A stretch of 15,640 nucleotides of DNA, taken from the NCBI GenBank assembly GCA_964604145.1, contig CAZRXS010000031.1, positions 1-15,640 on the forward strand. The letters are read 5' to 3'. Positions 1 to 5,920 of this stretch are shown here, piece after piece (within the stretch, counting starts at the first letter, position 1; each line of letters opens with the position of its first letter). This stretch comes from Gudongella sp964604145. Its GTDB lineage: Bacteria > Bacillota > Clostridia > Tissierellales > Tissierellaceae. The notes below the pieces were generated by a model, which was given only the letters and a program-made list of their open reading frames with translations, was not told where the DNA came from and did no database searches. Made by a program: the position numbers and the translations under genes.

Positions 1-51
1 TCACTAAGTTAAATGAATTATCTTTTTTTAAGCTAATCATATAATATGCTT

Positions 52-80
52 ATTATAGTATTAAACTGATATCTTGTAAA
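52..80 (-). promoter_or_regulatory. Sigma-A type promoter reading out of the left edge
   Basis: On the minus strand a TTTACA -35 box (75-80) is followed after exactly 17 bases by a perfect TATAAT -10 box (52-57). Transcription would start near position 45 and run left, so it should serve a gene lying outside the window. No start codon with a ribosome binding site is seen in the remaining 45 bases. The DUF2007-type gene upstream ends at 137, and no clear hairpin terminator separates it from this promoter. Confidence 0.6.
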
Positions 81-136
81 GTTATCTCTACCCTATCGCT
101 GCAAAATTGCTCTCTTCTTCGTATTGTTAAAAAATA

Positions 137-367
137 TTATAGACTAATTTGTTCCAATAATTTATTTGCAGTTTCATAAGCTGCTTCATCTACCATTATA
201 TCTGTTCTAAATGGTGAGCCACCTGAAATTATTCTCATATAGCCCCCTGAGCCATAGTCTTTTACAATAAAGGGTATATTGTTATCCTCAAGAAGCGATG
301 TAATCATACCTAGCTCAAATTCATTATATAGTGTTCTAAGTAGTACTAAGTTTATTTCTTCTGCCAT
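137..367 (-). CDS. DUF2007-type small protein (putative signal-transducing domain)
   Basis: This 76-residue protein matches the layout of the small DUF2007 family: an N-terminal strand (INLVLLRTLYN), a helix that places residues around the phrase SLLEDNNIPFIV, a glycine-rich stretch, and a final segment DIMVDEAAYETANKLLEQ in which a strand leads into a helix. The family is a single compact alpha/beta domain of unknown biochemical role, often labelled as a putative signal-transducing protein. There is no signal peptide or membrane segment, so it should be cytosolic. The ATG at 367 follows a GAGGT ribosome binding site seven bases upstream. It is transcribed away from the CofE-like gene and stands alone. 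The family assignment is from sequence pattern; function is not known. Confidence 0.72.
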   Translation of the reverse strand: MAEEINLVLLRTLYNEFELGMITSLLEDNNIPFIVKDYGSGGYMRIISGGSPFRTDIMVDEAAYETANKLLEQISL

Positions 368-555
368 TATTATTACCTCTTTTCTATTTTTATTTTTATA
401 CCCATATTTTTAAACAAATACTCTTAAGAACACTGATCATTTAAAAGATCGACAAGCCCTTTAGCGATCAAGCTTCTATACTTTTATTTAAAAGCTTTAC
501 AAGCTGAGGTTTTTAATACACATTATATTTATTTTAATTATATCATAAAATGGGT

Positions 556-594
556 TATAATAGAGATATAGAGTTTATTCTCAATTCAAAGGAG
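556..594 (+). promoter_or_regulatory. Probable -10 box and ribosome binding site of the CofE-like gene
   Basis: A perfect TATAAT (556-561) lies 43 bases before the ATG at 604, and AAAGGAG (588-594) is a good ribosome binding site with nine bases of spacing. The -35 region (TTTAAT at the 17-base position) is weak. The rest of the 368-603 divergent region is AT-rich. I see no riboswitch fold or strong operator in it. Confidence 0.5.
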
Positions 595-603
595 AGATTT
601 TAA

Positions 604-1797
604 ATGAATCGAATGGTTGGTACTGTTGTAAGAGGCCTTAGAGCACCTATTTTTAAAGAAGGTGATAATGTAGTAGAAATCACTGTAGATACTCTACTTA
701 AAGCTGCAAAATTAGAAGGGTTTAATATAGAGGATAATGATGTTTTAACAATTACTGAATCTGTAATTGCAAGAGCGCAGGGAAATTATGCTAGTATCGA
801 TTCAATATCAGAAGATATAAGACATAAGTTTGGCGATGAAGAGTTTGGGGTTGTGTTTCCTATTCTAAGCAGAAATAGGTTTGGTATCCTCTTAAAAGGA
901 ATTTCTAAAAGGGCTAAAAAAATATACTTGATGCTAAGCTACCCTGCAGATGAGGTAGGAAATCAATTGGTAGATAGAGATGTTTTGGATGTTAAGGAAG
1001 TAAATCCTTGGTCGGATGTTCTTACAGAAAAAGAATTCCGTGATTATTTTGGTTATGTAAAGCACCCATTTACTGGTGTAGATTACATTGAGTATTATAA
1101 ATCTATTATGGAATCTTACCATATTGAATACGAGATTATTTTTTCAAATAACCCTTTGACAATTCTTAATTACACAAAAAATGTACTGGCATGTGATATA
1201 CATACTAGACTTAGGACAAAAAGCCTTCTTAAAAAATATGGTGGAATTAAAATATATGGACTTGACGATGTGTTAAATATACCAGTCAATAACTGCGGTT
1301 ATAATCAGGAATATGGTTTGCTAGGCTCTAATACTTCTTCCGAAGAAAGTGTAAAGTTATTTCCAAGAAATGGGCAACCTATAGTAGAAGAAATACAGGC
1401 AAAGATAAAAGAAATTACAGGCAAAAATATTGAGGTTATGATATACGGAGATGGTGCATTTAAAGATCCAGTAGGCAAAATATGGGAACTTGCAGACCCA
1501 GTAGTTTCTCCTGCTTATACTAAAGGCCTTGAAGGAACTCCATCAGAAATTAAGCTTAAGTACCTTGCAGATAATGATTTTGAACATTTAAGCGGAGAAG
1601 AATTAAAACTTGCAATTTCAGATTATATCCGAAATAAAAAAGATTGCTCAGTTAATGATATAGCATCTCAGGGTACTACTCCAAGGAGATTAACTGATTT
1701 ATTAGGCTCTCTTTCAGATTTGACATCTGGCAGTGGAGATAAGGGAACTCCAATAATATATATCCAGGGTTATTTCGATAGCTTTATAAAAACATAA
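604..1797 (+). CDS. CofE-like (F420-0:L-glutamate ligase family) protein, function unassigned
   Basis: The 397-residue protein belongs to the F420_ligase superfamily. Archaeal CofE adds gamma-linked glutamates to coenzyme F420, and a relative replaces folylpolyglutamate synthase in chlamydiae. Seen here: DVLTITESVIARAQGNY (about residues 45-61), matching the start of the CofE fold, and IEVMIYGDGAFKDPVGKIWELADP (about 275-298), a metal/nucleotide-site type segment. A C-terminal extension of roughly 100-150 residues makes it much longer than the approximately 250-residue archaeal enzyme; this long form is typical of Firmicutes. No other F420 biosynthesis gene is in the window, so an F420 substrate is not supported; a gamma-glutamyl ligase acting on another acceptor is an inference. 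Strong RBS AAAGGAG, ATG start, tandem TAA TAA stop inside the downstream palindrome. Single-gene transcription unit. Confidence 0.8.
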   Translation: MNRMVGTVVRGLRAPIFKEGDNVVEITVDTLLKAAKLEGFNIEDNDVLTITESVIARAQGNYASIDSISEDIRHKFGDEEFGVVFPILSRNRFGILLKGISKRAKKIYLMLSYPADEVGNQLVDRDVLDVKEVNPWSDVLTEKEFRDYFGYVKHPFTGVDYIEYYKSIMESYHIEYEIIFSNNPLTILNYTKNVLACDIHTRLRTKSLLKKYGGIKIYGLDDVLNIPVNNCGYNQEYGLLGSNTSSEESVKLFPRNGQPIVEEIQAKIKEITGKNIEVMIYGDGAFKDPVGKIWELADPVVSPAYTKGLEGTPSEIKLKYLADNDFEHLSGEELKLAISDYIRNKKDCSVNDIASQGTTPRRLTDLLGSLSDLTSGSGDKGTPIIYIQGYFDSFIKT

Positions 1798-1830
1798 TAA
1801 AAGTGGCCACTTGGCCACTTTTATTATGTT
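1791..1830. terminator. Bidirectional intrinsic terminator, perfect 18-bp arms
   Basis: The arms AACATAATAAAAGTGGCC (1791-1808) and its exact reverse complement (1813-1830) flank an ACTT loop. The GC-rich stem core with A-tract and T-tract sides ends transcription in both directions, for the rightward CofE-like gene and the leftward universal stress protein gene. The stop codons of both genes lie within the arms. Confidence 0.9.
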
Positions 1831-2249
1831 ACTACAAATACACATTTATTAGTGTGGTTAATTACTTTATTAGAAATACTTCCAAGCAAGGACCTTGAAG
1901 ATATATTTGTACCTCGTCTACCCATAACAATACATTGGTAGTCATCATCTTCTGCAATATCCATAATAGTTTCTGCAATATCTCCATTTCTTAATAGGGT
2001 TTTTACTCTACCTGGATAATTATCAAATTTCTTTTTGGCTTCTTCTAAGATCTTTTCTCCTTGAGCTATATTACCTTTGCTCAATTTTGACATATAATCC
2101 TGATCTATTATATAAGGATTATCTCTTTTGCTGTTTACCACTGTTAAAATTAAAATCTCACTATTTTTTAAAGTTCCCAATTCATAAGCCATTTCAAGAG
2201 CTTTCATTGAATTATCAGAACCATCCACAGGAACCAAAATCTTTTTCAT
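1824..2249 (-). CDS. Universal stress protein, ATP-binding UspA type
   Basis: The protein is a single Usp domain of 141 residues, the usual family length. It opens with MKKILVPVDGSDNS, which carries the first-strand Asp that contacts nucleotide. It contains the ATP-binding signature G-x2-G-x9-G-S as GRRGTNISSRSLLGS (residues 110-124). Proteins with this signature form cytosolic dimers that bind ATP and help survival in starvation or stress. An ATG at 2255 is in frame but abuts the GAGGG ribosome binding site (2256-2260). The ATG at 2249 has six bases of spacing, so I choose it. The gene lies downstream of a BusR-like regulator, with an inverted repeat between them that may be its operator. 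Confidence 0.92.
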   Translation of the reverse strand: MKKILVPVDGSDNSMKALEMAYELGTLKNSEILILTVVNSKRDNPYIIDQDYMSKLSKGNIAQGEKILEEAKKKFDNYPGRVKTLLRNGDIAETIMDIAEDDDYQCIVMGRRGTNISSRSLLGSISNKVINHTNKCVFVVT

Positions 2250-2321
2250 ATACATCCCTCTTTCGATAATATATTTAATACTATTACTATACCCTAATTT
2301 TATAATTTACACTTGTTAATA

Positions 2322-2364
2322 TCGATTTACAAAGCTAGCCAAATAAAAGATGTTTATAAATCGA
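2322..2364. promoter_or_regulatory. Long-spaced inverted repeat, candidate operator of the GntR-RCK_C regulator
   Basis: TCGATTTACAAA (2322-2333) and TTTATAAATCGA (2353-2364) are 12-base inverted arms with one mismatch, separated by 19 bases. No T-tract follows on either strand, so a terminator is unlikely. The site lies between the BusR-like gene and the stress-protein gene, about 70 bases before the latter's start. BusR proteins are known to bind two half-sites held at a fixed long distance, which fits this geometry. The link is inferred. Confidence 0.4.
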
Positions 2365-2386
2365 CACTCACTATTACCTAAATGGC

Positions 2387-3010
2387 TTAATCCTCTTCAA
2401 TAAAAGTTCTTACCACTTGATATACCTCATCTTCTCCAATTATTAAAATAACATCTCCTAATTCTAATGTGGCATATGGACCAGGCGAAAGAATTGTTTC
2501 ATTTCCTCTCCTAATTCCAACAATGGTTGCTCCAGTATTTTGCCAAAAATTTAATTCCCCTATTGATTTTCCAAGTATTTTACAATGATCAGTAATTTCT
2601 AATTCAAAGGGTGTCAATGCAGTTATATTGCTTAAAACACTGCTCCTTTCAATAATTCTGTCAATTGTATCTAGAATCTCGCTTTCAATTTTATTTTTCG
2701 CTTCAATCTGTTCCATTATTTTTATTCTGAAAGAAGCGACACTTTCAATATTTTTGAACCTATTTATATACTTAAAAGCTTTATCTTTAGAAATAATAAC
2801 TATTCCACTTCCCCTAGAAGATTCAACCACACCTACATCTTCGAGGATTTTTATTGCTCTTCTAATTGTCTCAGGAGAAACATTGTAGGTACCAGCAAGA
2901 GTGGACCTGCCGTATATCTTTTCACCTTCTTCATACTGCCCTTTGTAAATTGCATTTGCAATATCTAAAGCTATCTTCTCATATCTAGGACTAGAACTCG
3001 CTTCATCCAT
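2387..3010 (-). CDS. GntR-type winged-helix regulator with RCK_C (TrkA-C) domain, BusR-like
   Basis: Residues about 8-73 form a GntR winged helix-turn-helix (SPRYEKIALDIANAIYKG, then STLAGTYNVSPETIRRAIKILEDVGVVESSRGSGIVI). A helical linker (about 75-125) leads to a TrkA-C/RCK_C domain (about 135-206; DHCKILGKSIGELNFWQ, then TIVGIRRGNE, then LELGDVILIIGEDE). This order and the 207-residue length match BusR of lactococci and streptococci, which binds cyclic di-AMP through RCK_C and represses the osmolyte transporter busAB. No such transporter is in the window. Nearest candidate targets are the stress-protein gene downstream and the regulator itself. ATG follows a GAGGTGG ribosome binding site. 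Ligand binding by this protein is inferred from the family. Confidence 0.85.
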   Translation of the reverse strand: MDEASSSPRYEKIALDIANAIYKGQYEEGEKIYGRSTLAGTYNVSPETIRRAIKILEDVGVVESSRGSGIVIISKDKAFKYINRFKNIESVASFRIKIMEQIEAKNKIESEILDTIDRIIERSSVLSNITALTPFELEITDHCKILGKSIGELNFWQNTGATIVGIRRGNETILSPGPYATLELGDVILIIGEDEVYQVVRTFIEED

Positions 3011-3211
3011 AATACCACCTCGTTTTATTATAATTTATTAATTTTCTAAGAGCTCCTCAATAATTTCATCTTCATTGGTATTTAAATTAAAACTTCTAAT
3101 ACTTACCTATTACTATTTTAAATACCCATATAGAGATTCAAATACTCTAGTTTAATAATATCATATCTAAGAAGAAAAGTTATAGATTTGTTGGAGTTAA
3201 TTAATTGCAAA

Positions 3212-3240
3212 GAAAAAAGAGTTCTTTGCCTTAAAGAACC
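3212..3240 (-). terminator. Intrinsic terminator of the selenoprotein gene
   Basis: On the minus strand GTTCTTT (3233-3239) pairs with AAAGAAC (3221-3227) around a short loop. It is followed by a T-rich tract, TCTTTTTTCT (3211-3220). It sits about 35 bases past the stop at 3274. Confidence 0.7.
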
Positions 3241-3273
3241 CCTTTGATTTTACTCTATATGACTGCAATGTAT

Positions 3274-3564
3274 TTAATCAATATTAACATTTTCAGCTTT
3301 AAGATATTTCATTCCAAAATATTTTCTTAAAACTATATCTATCTCTTTATTATTTGACGCTATTATCTTAGAATAATAAACACTTATACCATCGGTATCT
3401 AAGTGCAAAAAAGGATTTAAGTCTTTTGGTTTTTCCATCTGAACAGATGGTTCTACTACACTTACTCAACAATGATTAGGTTGATATAAATCAACTATAA
3501 TTGTATTCTCTTTTGACTTTTTTTTGATGTATTCCAAAGCCTTTTCATCTATATTAATTTTCAC
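3274..3564 (-). CDS. HesB-like CC/Se-motif selenoprotein with in-frame UGA (Sec33)
   Basis: Reading from a GTG at 3564, preceded by the strong ribosome binding site AAGGTGGTGA, gives 96 residues if the TGA at 3466-3468 is read as selenocysteine. The protein starts MKINIDEKALEYIKKKSK, like HesB/IscA N-termini, reaches PNHC-Sec at residues 29-33, and continues SVVEPSVQMEKP before ending in KYLKAENVNID. The reading frame stays open and protein-like on both sides of the UGA. A hairpin of the bacterial SECIS type lies at the right distance (see next entry). It resembles the HesB-like family known to carry CC or CU motifs, called CC/Se motif (seleno)proteins. Function is unknown; a redox or thiol/metal role is inferred from the vicinal Cys-Sec. 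It has its own promoter-like TATAAT (3587-3592) and its own terminator. This implies a functional selA/selB/selC system elsewhere in the genome. Confidence 0.87.
3435..3450 (-). promoter_or_regulatory. Bacterial SECIS hairpin for Sec33
   Basis: On the minus strand CCATCT and AGATGG form a perfect six-base-pair stem around the tetraloop GTTC. The loop starts at the 22nd base after the UGA. Known bacterial SECIS elements place the apical loop about 16-37 bases after the UGA and have a G in the first two loop positions; both conditions are met. The hairpin is inside the coding sequence and has no T-tract, so it is not a terminator. Confidence 0.82.
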
Positions 3565-3586
3565 TTAATCACCACCTTGTAATTAA

Positions 3587-3592
3587 ATTATA
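3587..3592 (-). promoter_or_regulatory. -10 box of the selenoprotein gene
   Basis: A perfect TATAAT on the minus strand lies about 20 bases before the ribosome binding site AAGGTGGTGA, in the gap after the cstA terminator. The -35 position (TTTCAT at 17 bases) is weak. It implies the selenoprotein gene is transcribed on its own with a very short leader. Confidence 0.45.
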
Positions 3593-3620
3593 TTACAACT
3601 AAAGCTAAAATGAAACAATA

Positions 3621-3654
3621 AAAAAATCTATGTACAATCGTACATAGATTTTTT
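3621..3654 (-). terminator. Intrinsic terminator of the cstA operon
   Basis: Perfect 15-base arms (3621-3635 and 3640-3654) around a four-base loop form a hairpin starting 14 bases after the cstA stop. On the minus strand it ends in six T residues. The arms contain ATCTATGTAC and its complement. Confidence 0.85.
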
Positions 3655-3668
3655 GGTAATAATTGTTT

Positions 3669-5273
3669 TTATTTCACTGCTGTTTTATTTCCAAATAAGA
3701 TTCCATAACCTTCTACCGCTAATATGATAGCCAATACAAATAGAAGTATTGGGAATACAACTAGAATATAGTTACCAGCTATAAAGTTAGTTTTTATTAA
3801 TAGAATTAAAGCAAGAAGTGTAACTGCAATCATAAATATCATTGGAAATATAATCATCTTGTAATTCTTGCCTGTATTCTTTAGCCAAACAGCTATTACT
3901 AAAAGTGATAAACCTGCAAGAAGTTGATTTGCTGATCCAAATATTGGCCAAATTTTAGCAAATCCACCTGTAGCAAGGTACCCACCAATAACTACCGTAA
4001 TTGTAGTTGAAGCATACATATTTGTTAATATTGATTGTTTTTCCTTAGTTTCATCCTCAAAGAACTCTTGAAATACAAATCTTCCTAGTCTAGTAGCGGT
4101 ATCTAAGCTTGTCAATGCAAATGCGGAAACAGCAAGAGCCACAAATGCTTTACCTACTTCAAAGTTTATACCAAACTCTGACATAAACATTCCAACACCA
4201 TTTGAAAATACATTTACCGGCCCGCCTTTAAGTAATTCTGTAAGGTCACCTTGTGTAACGTAAGCTGCAGTAATTAGTGCTATTACTGCTAATACACCTT
4301 CTATAAGCATACCACCATAACCAATAGCTTTTGCATCTTTTTCATTATCTAATTGTTTTGCTGTTGTTCCAGAGCCCACTAAAGAGTGAAATCCTGAAAT
4401 AGCACCACAGGCAACAGTAACAAATAGCATTGGGAATAACCATTGACCTCCAACATTAAATCCTGTCAATGCAGGAAGTTGTATTGATGGTCTAGCAATA
4501 AATATTCCTAGTATAGCTCCAGCTATCATTGCATATAATAAGAATGAGTTTAAGTAATCTCTAGGCTGTAGTAGTATCCAAACTGGTGCTGTGGATGCAA
4601 TAAAGATGTAAACCATTAAAATTACTATCCAAGTATTAACTCCAAGAGTTATTGGGAATAAAAATCCAGCCCAAACTCCTAAGAAAAGAAGTACCACACC
4701 TATAATAGTCCCTACAGTAAGTGACATGCCTTTTCTGTAGACCAAAAATCCAAATGCAACTGCTAATACTATAAATAGCATTGAAGATGTAGCCGCTGCT
4801 GGAACTGAGTTAAATGTCTTTGCTACTATATTTGTAAATGCAGCAACTACTAATAAAAGTGTTAACCAAGCAAATAAAGAAAATAGCATTTTACCTCTGT
4901 GACCCATGTTTACATTAATGACTTCACCAATAGATTTACCTTTATGTCTAATTGATGCAAAAATAGAACCATAGTCATGTACACCACCAAAGAAAATGCT
5001 TCCAATTACTATCCAAAGAAGTACTGGTACCCATCCAAATATTGCAGCTTGTATAGGACCATTAATGGGTCCTGCTCCTGCAATAGATGCAAAGTGGTGT
5101 CCAAGTAAAACTGCAGGTCTTGAAGGTACATAGTCTACTCCATCATTAAATTCATGCGCTGGAGTTTTCCTACTAGGGTCTACACCCCATTCCTTTGCAA
5201 GCCATGAACCATACGTCGCATAAGCGATAATAAAAACTATAACACTAATAAGTACTAACCAAATTGCGTTCAT
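3669..5273 (-). CDS. cstA: CstA-family carbon starvation transporter (pyruvate/peptide uptake)
   Basis: This is a 534-residue polytopic membrane protein with more than a dozen hydrophobic segments. It carries hallmark CstA motifs: SRPAVLLGHHFASIAGAGPI (residues 51-70), FFGGVHDYGSIFASIRHKGK (94-113), and a central GSGTTAKQLDNEKDAKAIGYG segment. E. coli CstA and BtsT are about 700 residues; this is the shorter form common in Gram-positive anaerobes. Family members import pyruvate and have been linked to peptide uptake in starvation; the substrate here is not set by sequence. The ATG has an AGGAGG ribosome binding site. It is the second gene of an operon, 29 bases after an uncharacterised gene, and is closed by a strong terminator. 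Confidence 0.93.
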   Translation of the reverse strand: MNAIWLVLISVIVFIIAYATYGSWLAKEWGVDPSRKTPAHEFNDGVDYVPSRPAVLLGHHFASIAGAGPINGPIQAAIFGWVPVLLWIVIGSIFFGGVHDYGSIFASIRHKGKSIGEVINVNMGHRGKMLFSLFAWLTLLLVVAAFTNIVAKTFNSVPAAATSSMLFIVLAVAFGFLVYRKGMSLTVGTIIGVVLLFLGVWAGFLFPITLGVNTWIVILMVYIFIASTAPVWILLQPRDYLNSFLLYAMIAGAILGIFIARPSIQLPALTGFNVGGQWLFPMLFVTVACGAISGFHSLVGSGTTAKQLDNEKDAKAIGYGGMLIEGVLAVIALITAAYVTQGDLTELLKGGPVNVFSNGVGMFMSEFGINFEVGKAFVALAVSAFALTSLDTATRLGRFVFQEFFEDETKEKQSILTNMYASTTITVVIGGYLATGGFAKIWPIFGSANQLLAGLSLLVIAVWLKNTGKNYKMIIFPMIFMIAVTLLALILLIKTNFIAGNYILVVFPILLFVLAIILAVEGYGILFGNKTAVK

Positions 5274-5302
5274 AATTCTCCCTCCTATTTTATTCTGAAC
5301 TA

Positions 5303-5809
5303 TTACACTTCGCTATAAATTCTTTTTACATCCTCTCCTTTCTTGTTAGTTATTGCAAGCTCATCTTTTAGTGAGTAAAGGATAACACCAAAATCTGCCC
5401 ATCCTTTATATCCAAAAAGGAAACCTTTTTGATATTTGAATTTTTCAATAGCCTTAATCAAGTCTGAATCTAATTCTTCTATACTTGAATCAACAACAAT
5501 TATAGCGTTTACATTACTAGACATATGCTCTCTGTGTGGTTTAACGATTTGTTCAATATTTTCAATTATATTGCTAACAATTTTATTAAAATCACTTTCT
5601 CTTAAAAACTCAAAATATTTAAAAAAAGTATGTTCATTGTTCTCTATCCCATAAATTTTCGCTTTTTTAGTTAATATATACCTCTCACTTCTTAAATTAT
5701 ATTGAGCGTACATTTCAAAACTAGTGCCATTTAATTCAAATTCTCTATGTAAATCAAAGTTAGTATATAGTTTCTTCTCAATTCTTTCTAAATAACTATC
5801 TAAGTCCAT
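5303..5809 (-). CDS. Uncharacterised protein co-transcribed with cstA
   Basis: The product is 168 residues, soluble and acidic, with no signal peptide or membrane segment. It begins MDLDSYLERIEKKLYTNFDL and ends with an alpha/beta-looking half (NVNAIIVVDSSIEELDSDLIKAI, then KFKYQKGFLFGYKGWADFGVILYS). It resembles small clostridial proteins in the group I believe is called DUF8052, but I cannot confirm the name. The KFKYQK...GFLFGYKGW phrase looks like its most conserved part. The ATG has the ribosome binding site AAAGGAGT at good spacing, and a near-consensus promoter sits just upstream. It is the first gene of the operon with cstA, so a role in controlling or supporting the transporter is a reasonable guess and nothing more. 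Confidence 0.75.
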   Translation of the reverse strand: MDLDSYLERIEKKLYTNFDLHREFELNGTSFEMYAQYNLRSERYILTKKAKIYGIENNEHTFFKYFEFLRESDFNKIVSNIIENIEQIVKPHREHMSSNVNAIIVVDSSIEELDSDLIKAIEKFKYQKGFLFGYKGWADFGVILYSLKDELAITNKKGEDVKRIYSEV

Positions 5810-5858
5810 CTTTTTACTCCTTTAGCCAAAATTGCTATGTTGTTTTAATCTTAATTAT

Positions 5859-5887
5859 ATTTTACTCCTCTAATCACTGTATGTCAA
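5859..5887 (-). promoter_or_regulatory. Promoter of the DUF-cstA operon
   Basis: On the minus strand a perfect TTGACA -35 box (5882-5887) and TAAAAT -10 box (5859-5864) are spaced by exactly 17 bases, about 50 bases before the first gene's ATG. The -35 box lies immediately after a 16-bp tandem repeat holding two TGATATCA palindromes. Confidence 0.8.
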
Positions 5888-5888
5888 T

Positions 5889-5920
5889 TATTGATATCAG
5901 CTTCTATTGATATCAGCTTC
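5889..5920. repeat. Perfect 16-bp tandem duplication at the 3' end of the MATE gene
   Basis: Two exact head-to-tail copies of TATTGATATCAGCTTC (5889-5904, 5905-5920), each with the 8-base palindrome TGATATCA. The duplication covers the last codons and the stop of the MATE gene and touches the -35 box of the next operon. It could be a recent slippage duplication, a two-site operator, or both. Confidence 0.85.

Noticed and set aside
420..520. Repeated GATC/AAGCTT-like bits in the divergent region as an operator or small RNA
   Set aside because: The repeats are short and irregular, and no promoter-terminator pair frames them.
2322..2364. Inverted repeat as terminator of the BusR-like gene
   Set aside because: The loop is 19 bases and no T-run follows on the minus strand.
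3038..3106. Short minus-strand frame ending in EDEIIEELLEN before the BusR-like gene
   Set aside because: It looks like a protein tail but has no start codon, no RBS and a stop 22 codons upstream. It could be a gene remnant, with too little to support.
3435..3450. Hairpin as a transcription terminator
   Set aside because: It lies inside coding sequence and lacks a T-tract on the coding strand side; spacing from the UGA fits SECIS better.
3274..3564. Pseudogene with a nonsense TGA
   Set aside because: The TGA follows a Cys codon in a family known for CC/CU motifs. A correctly placed SECIS hairpin follows, and the rest of the frame shows no other damage.
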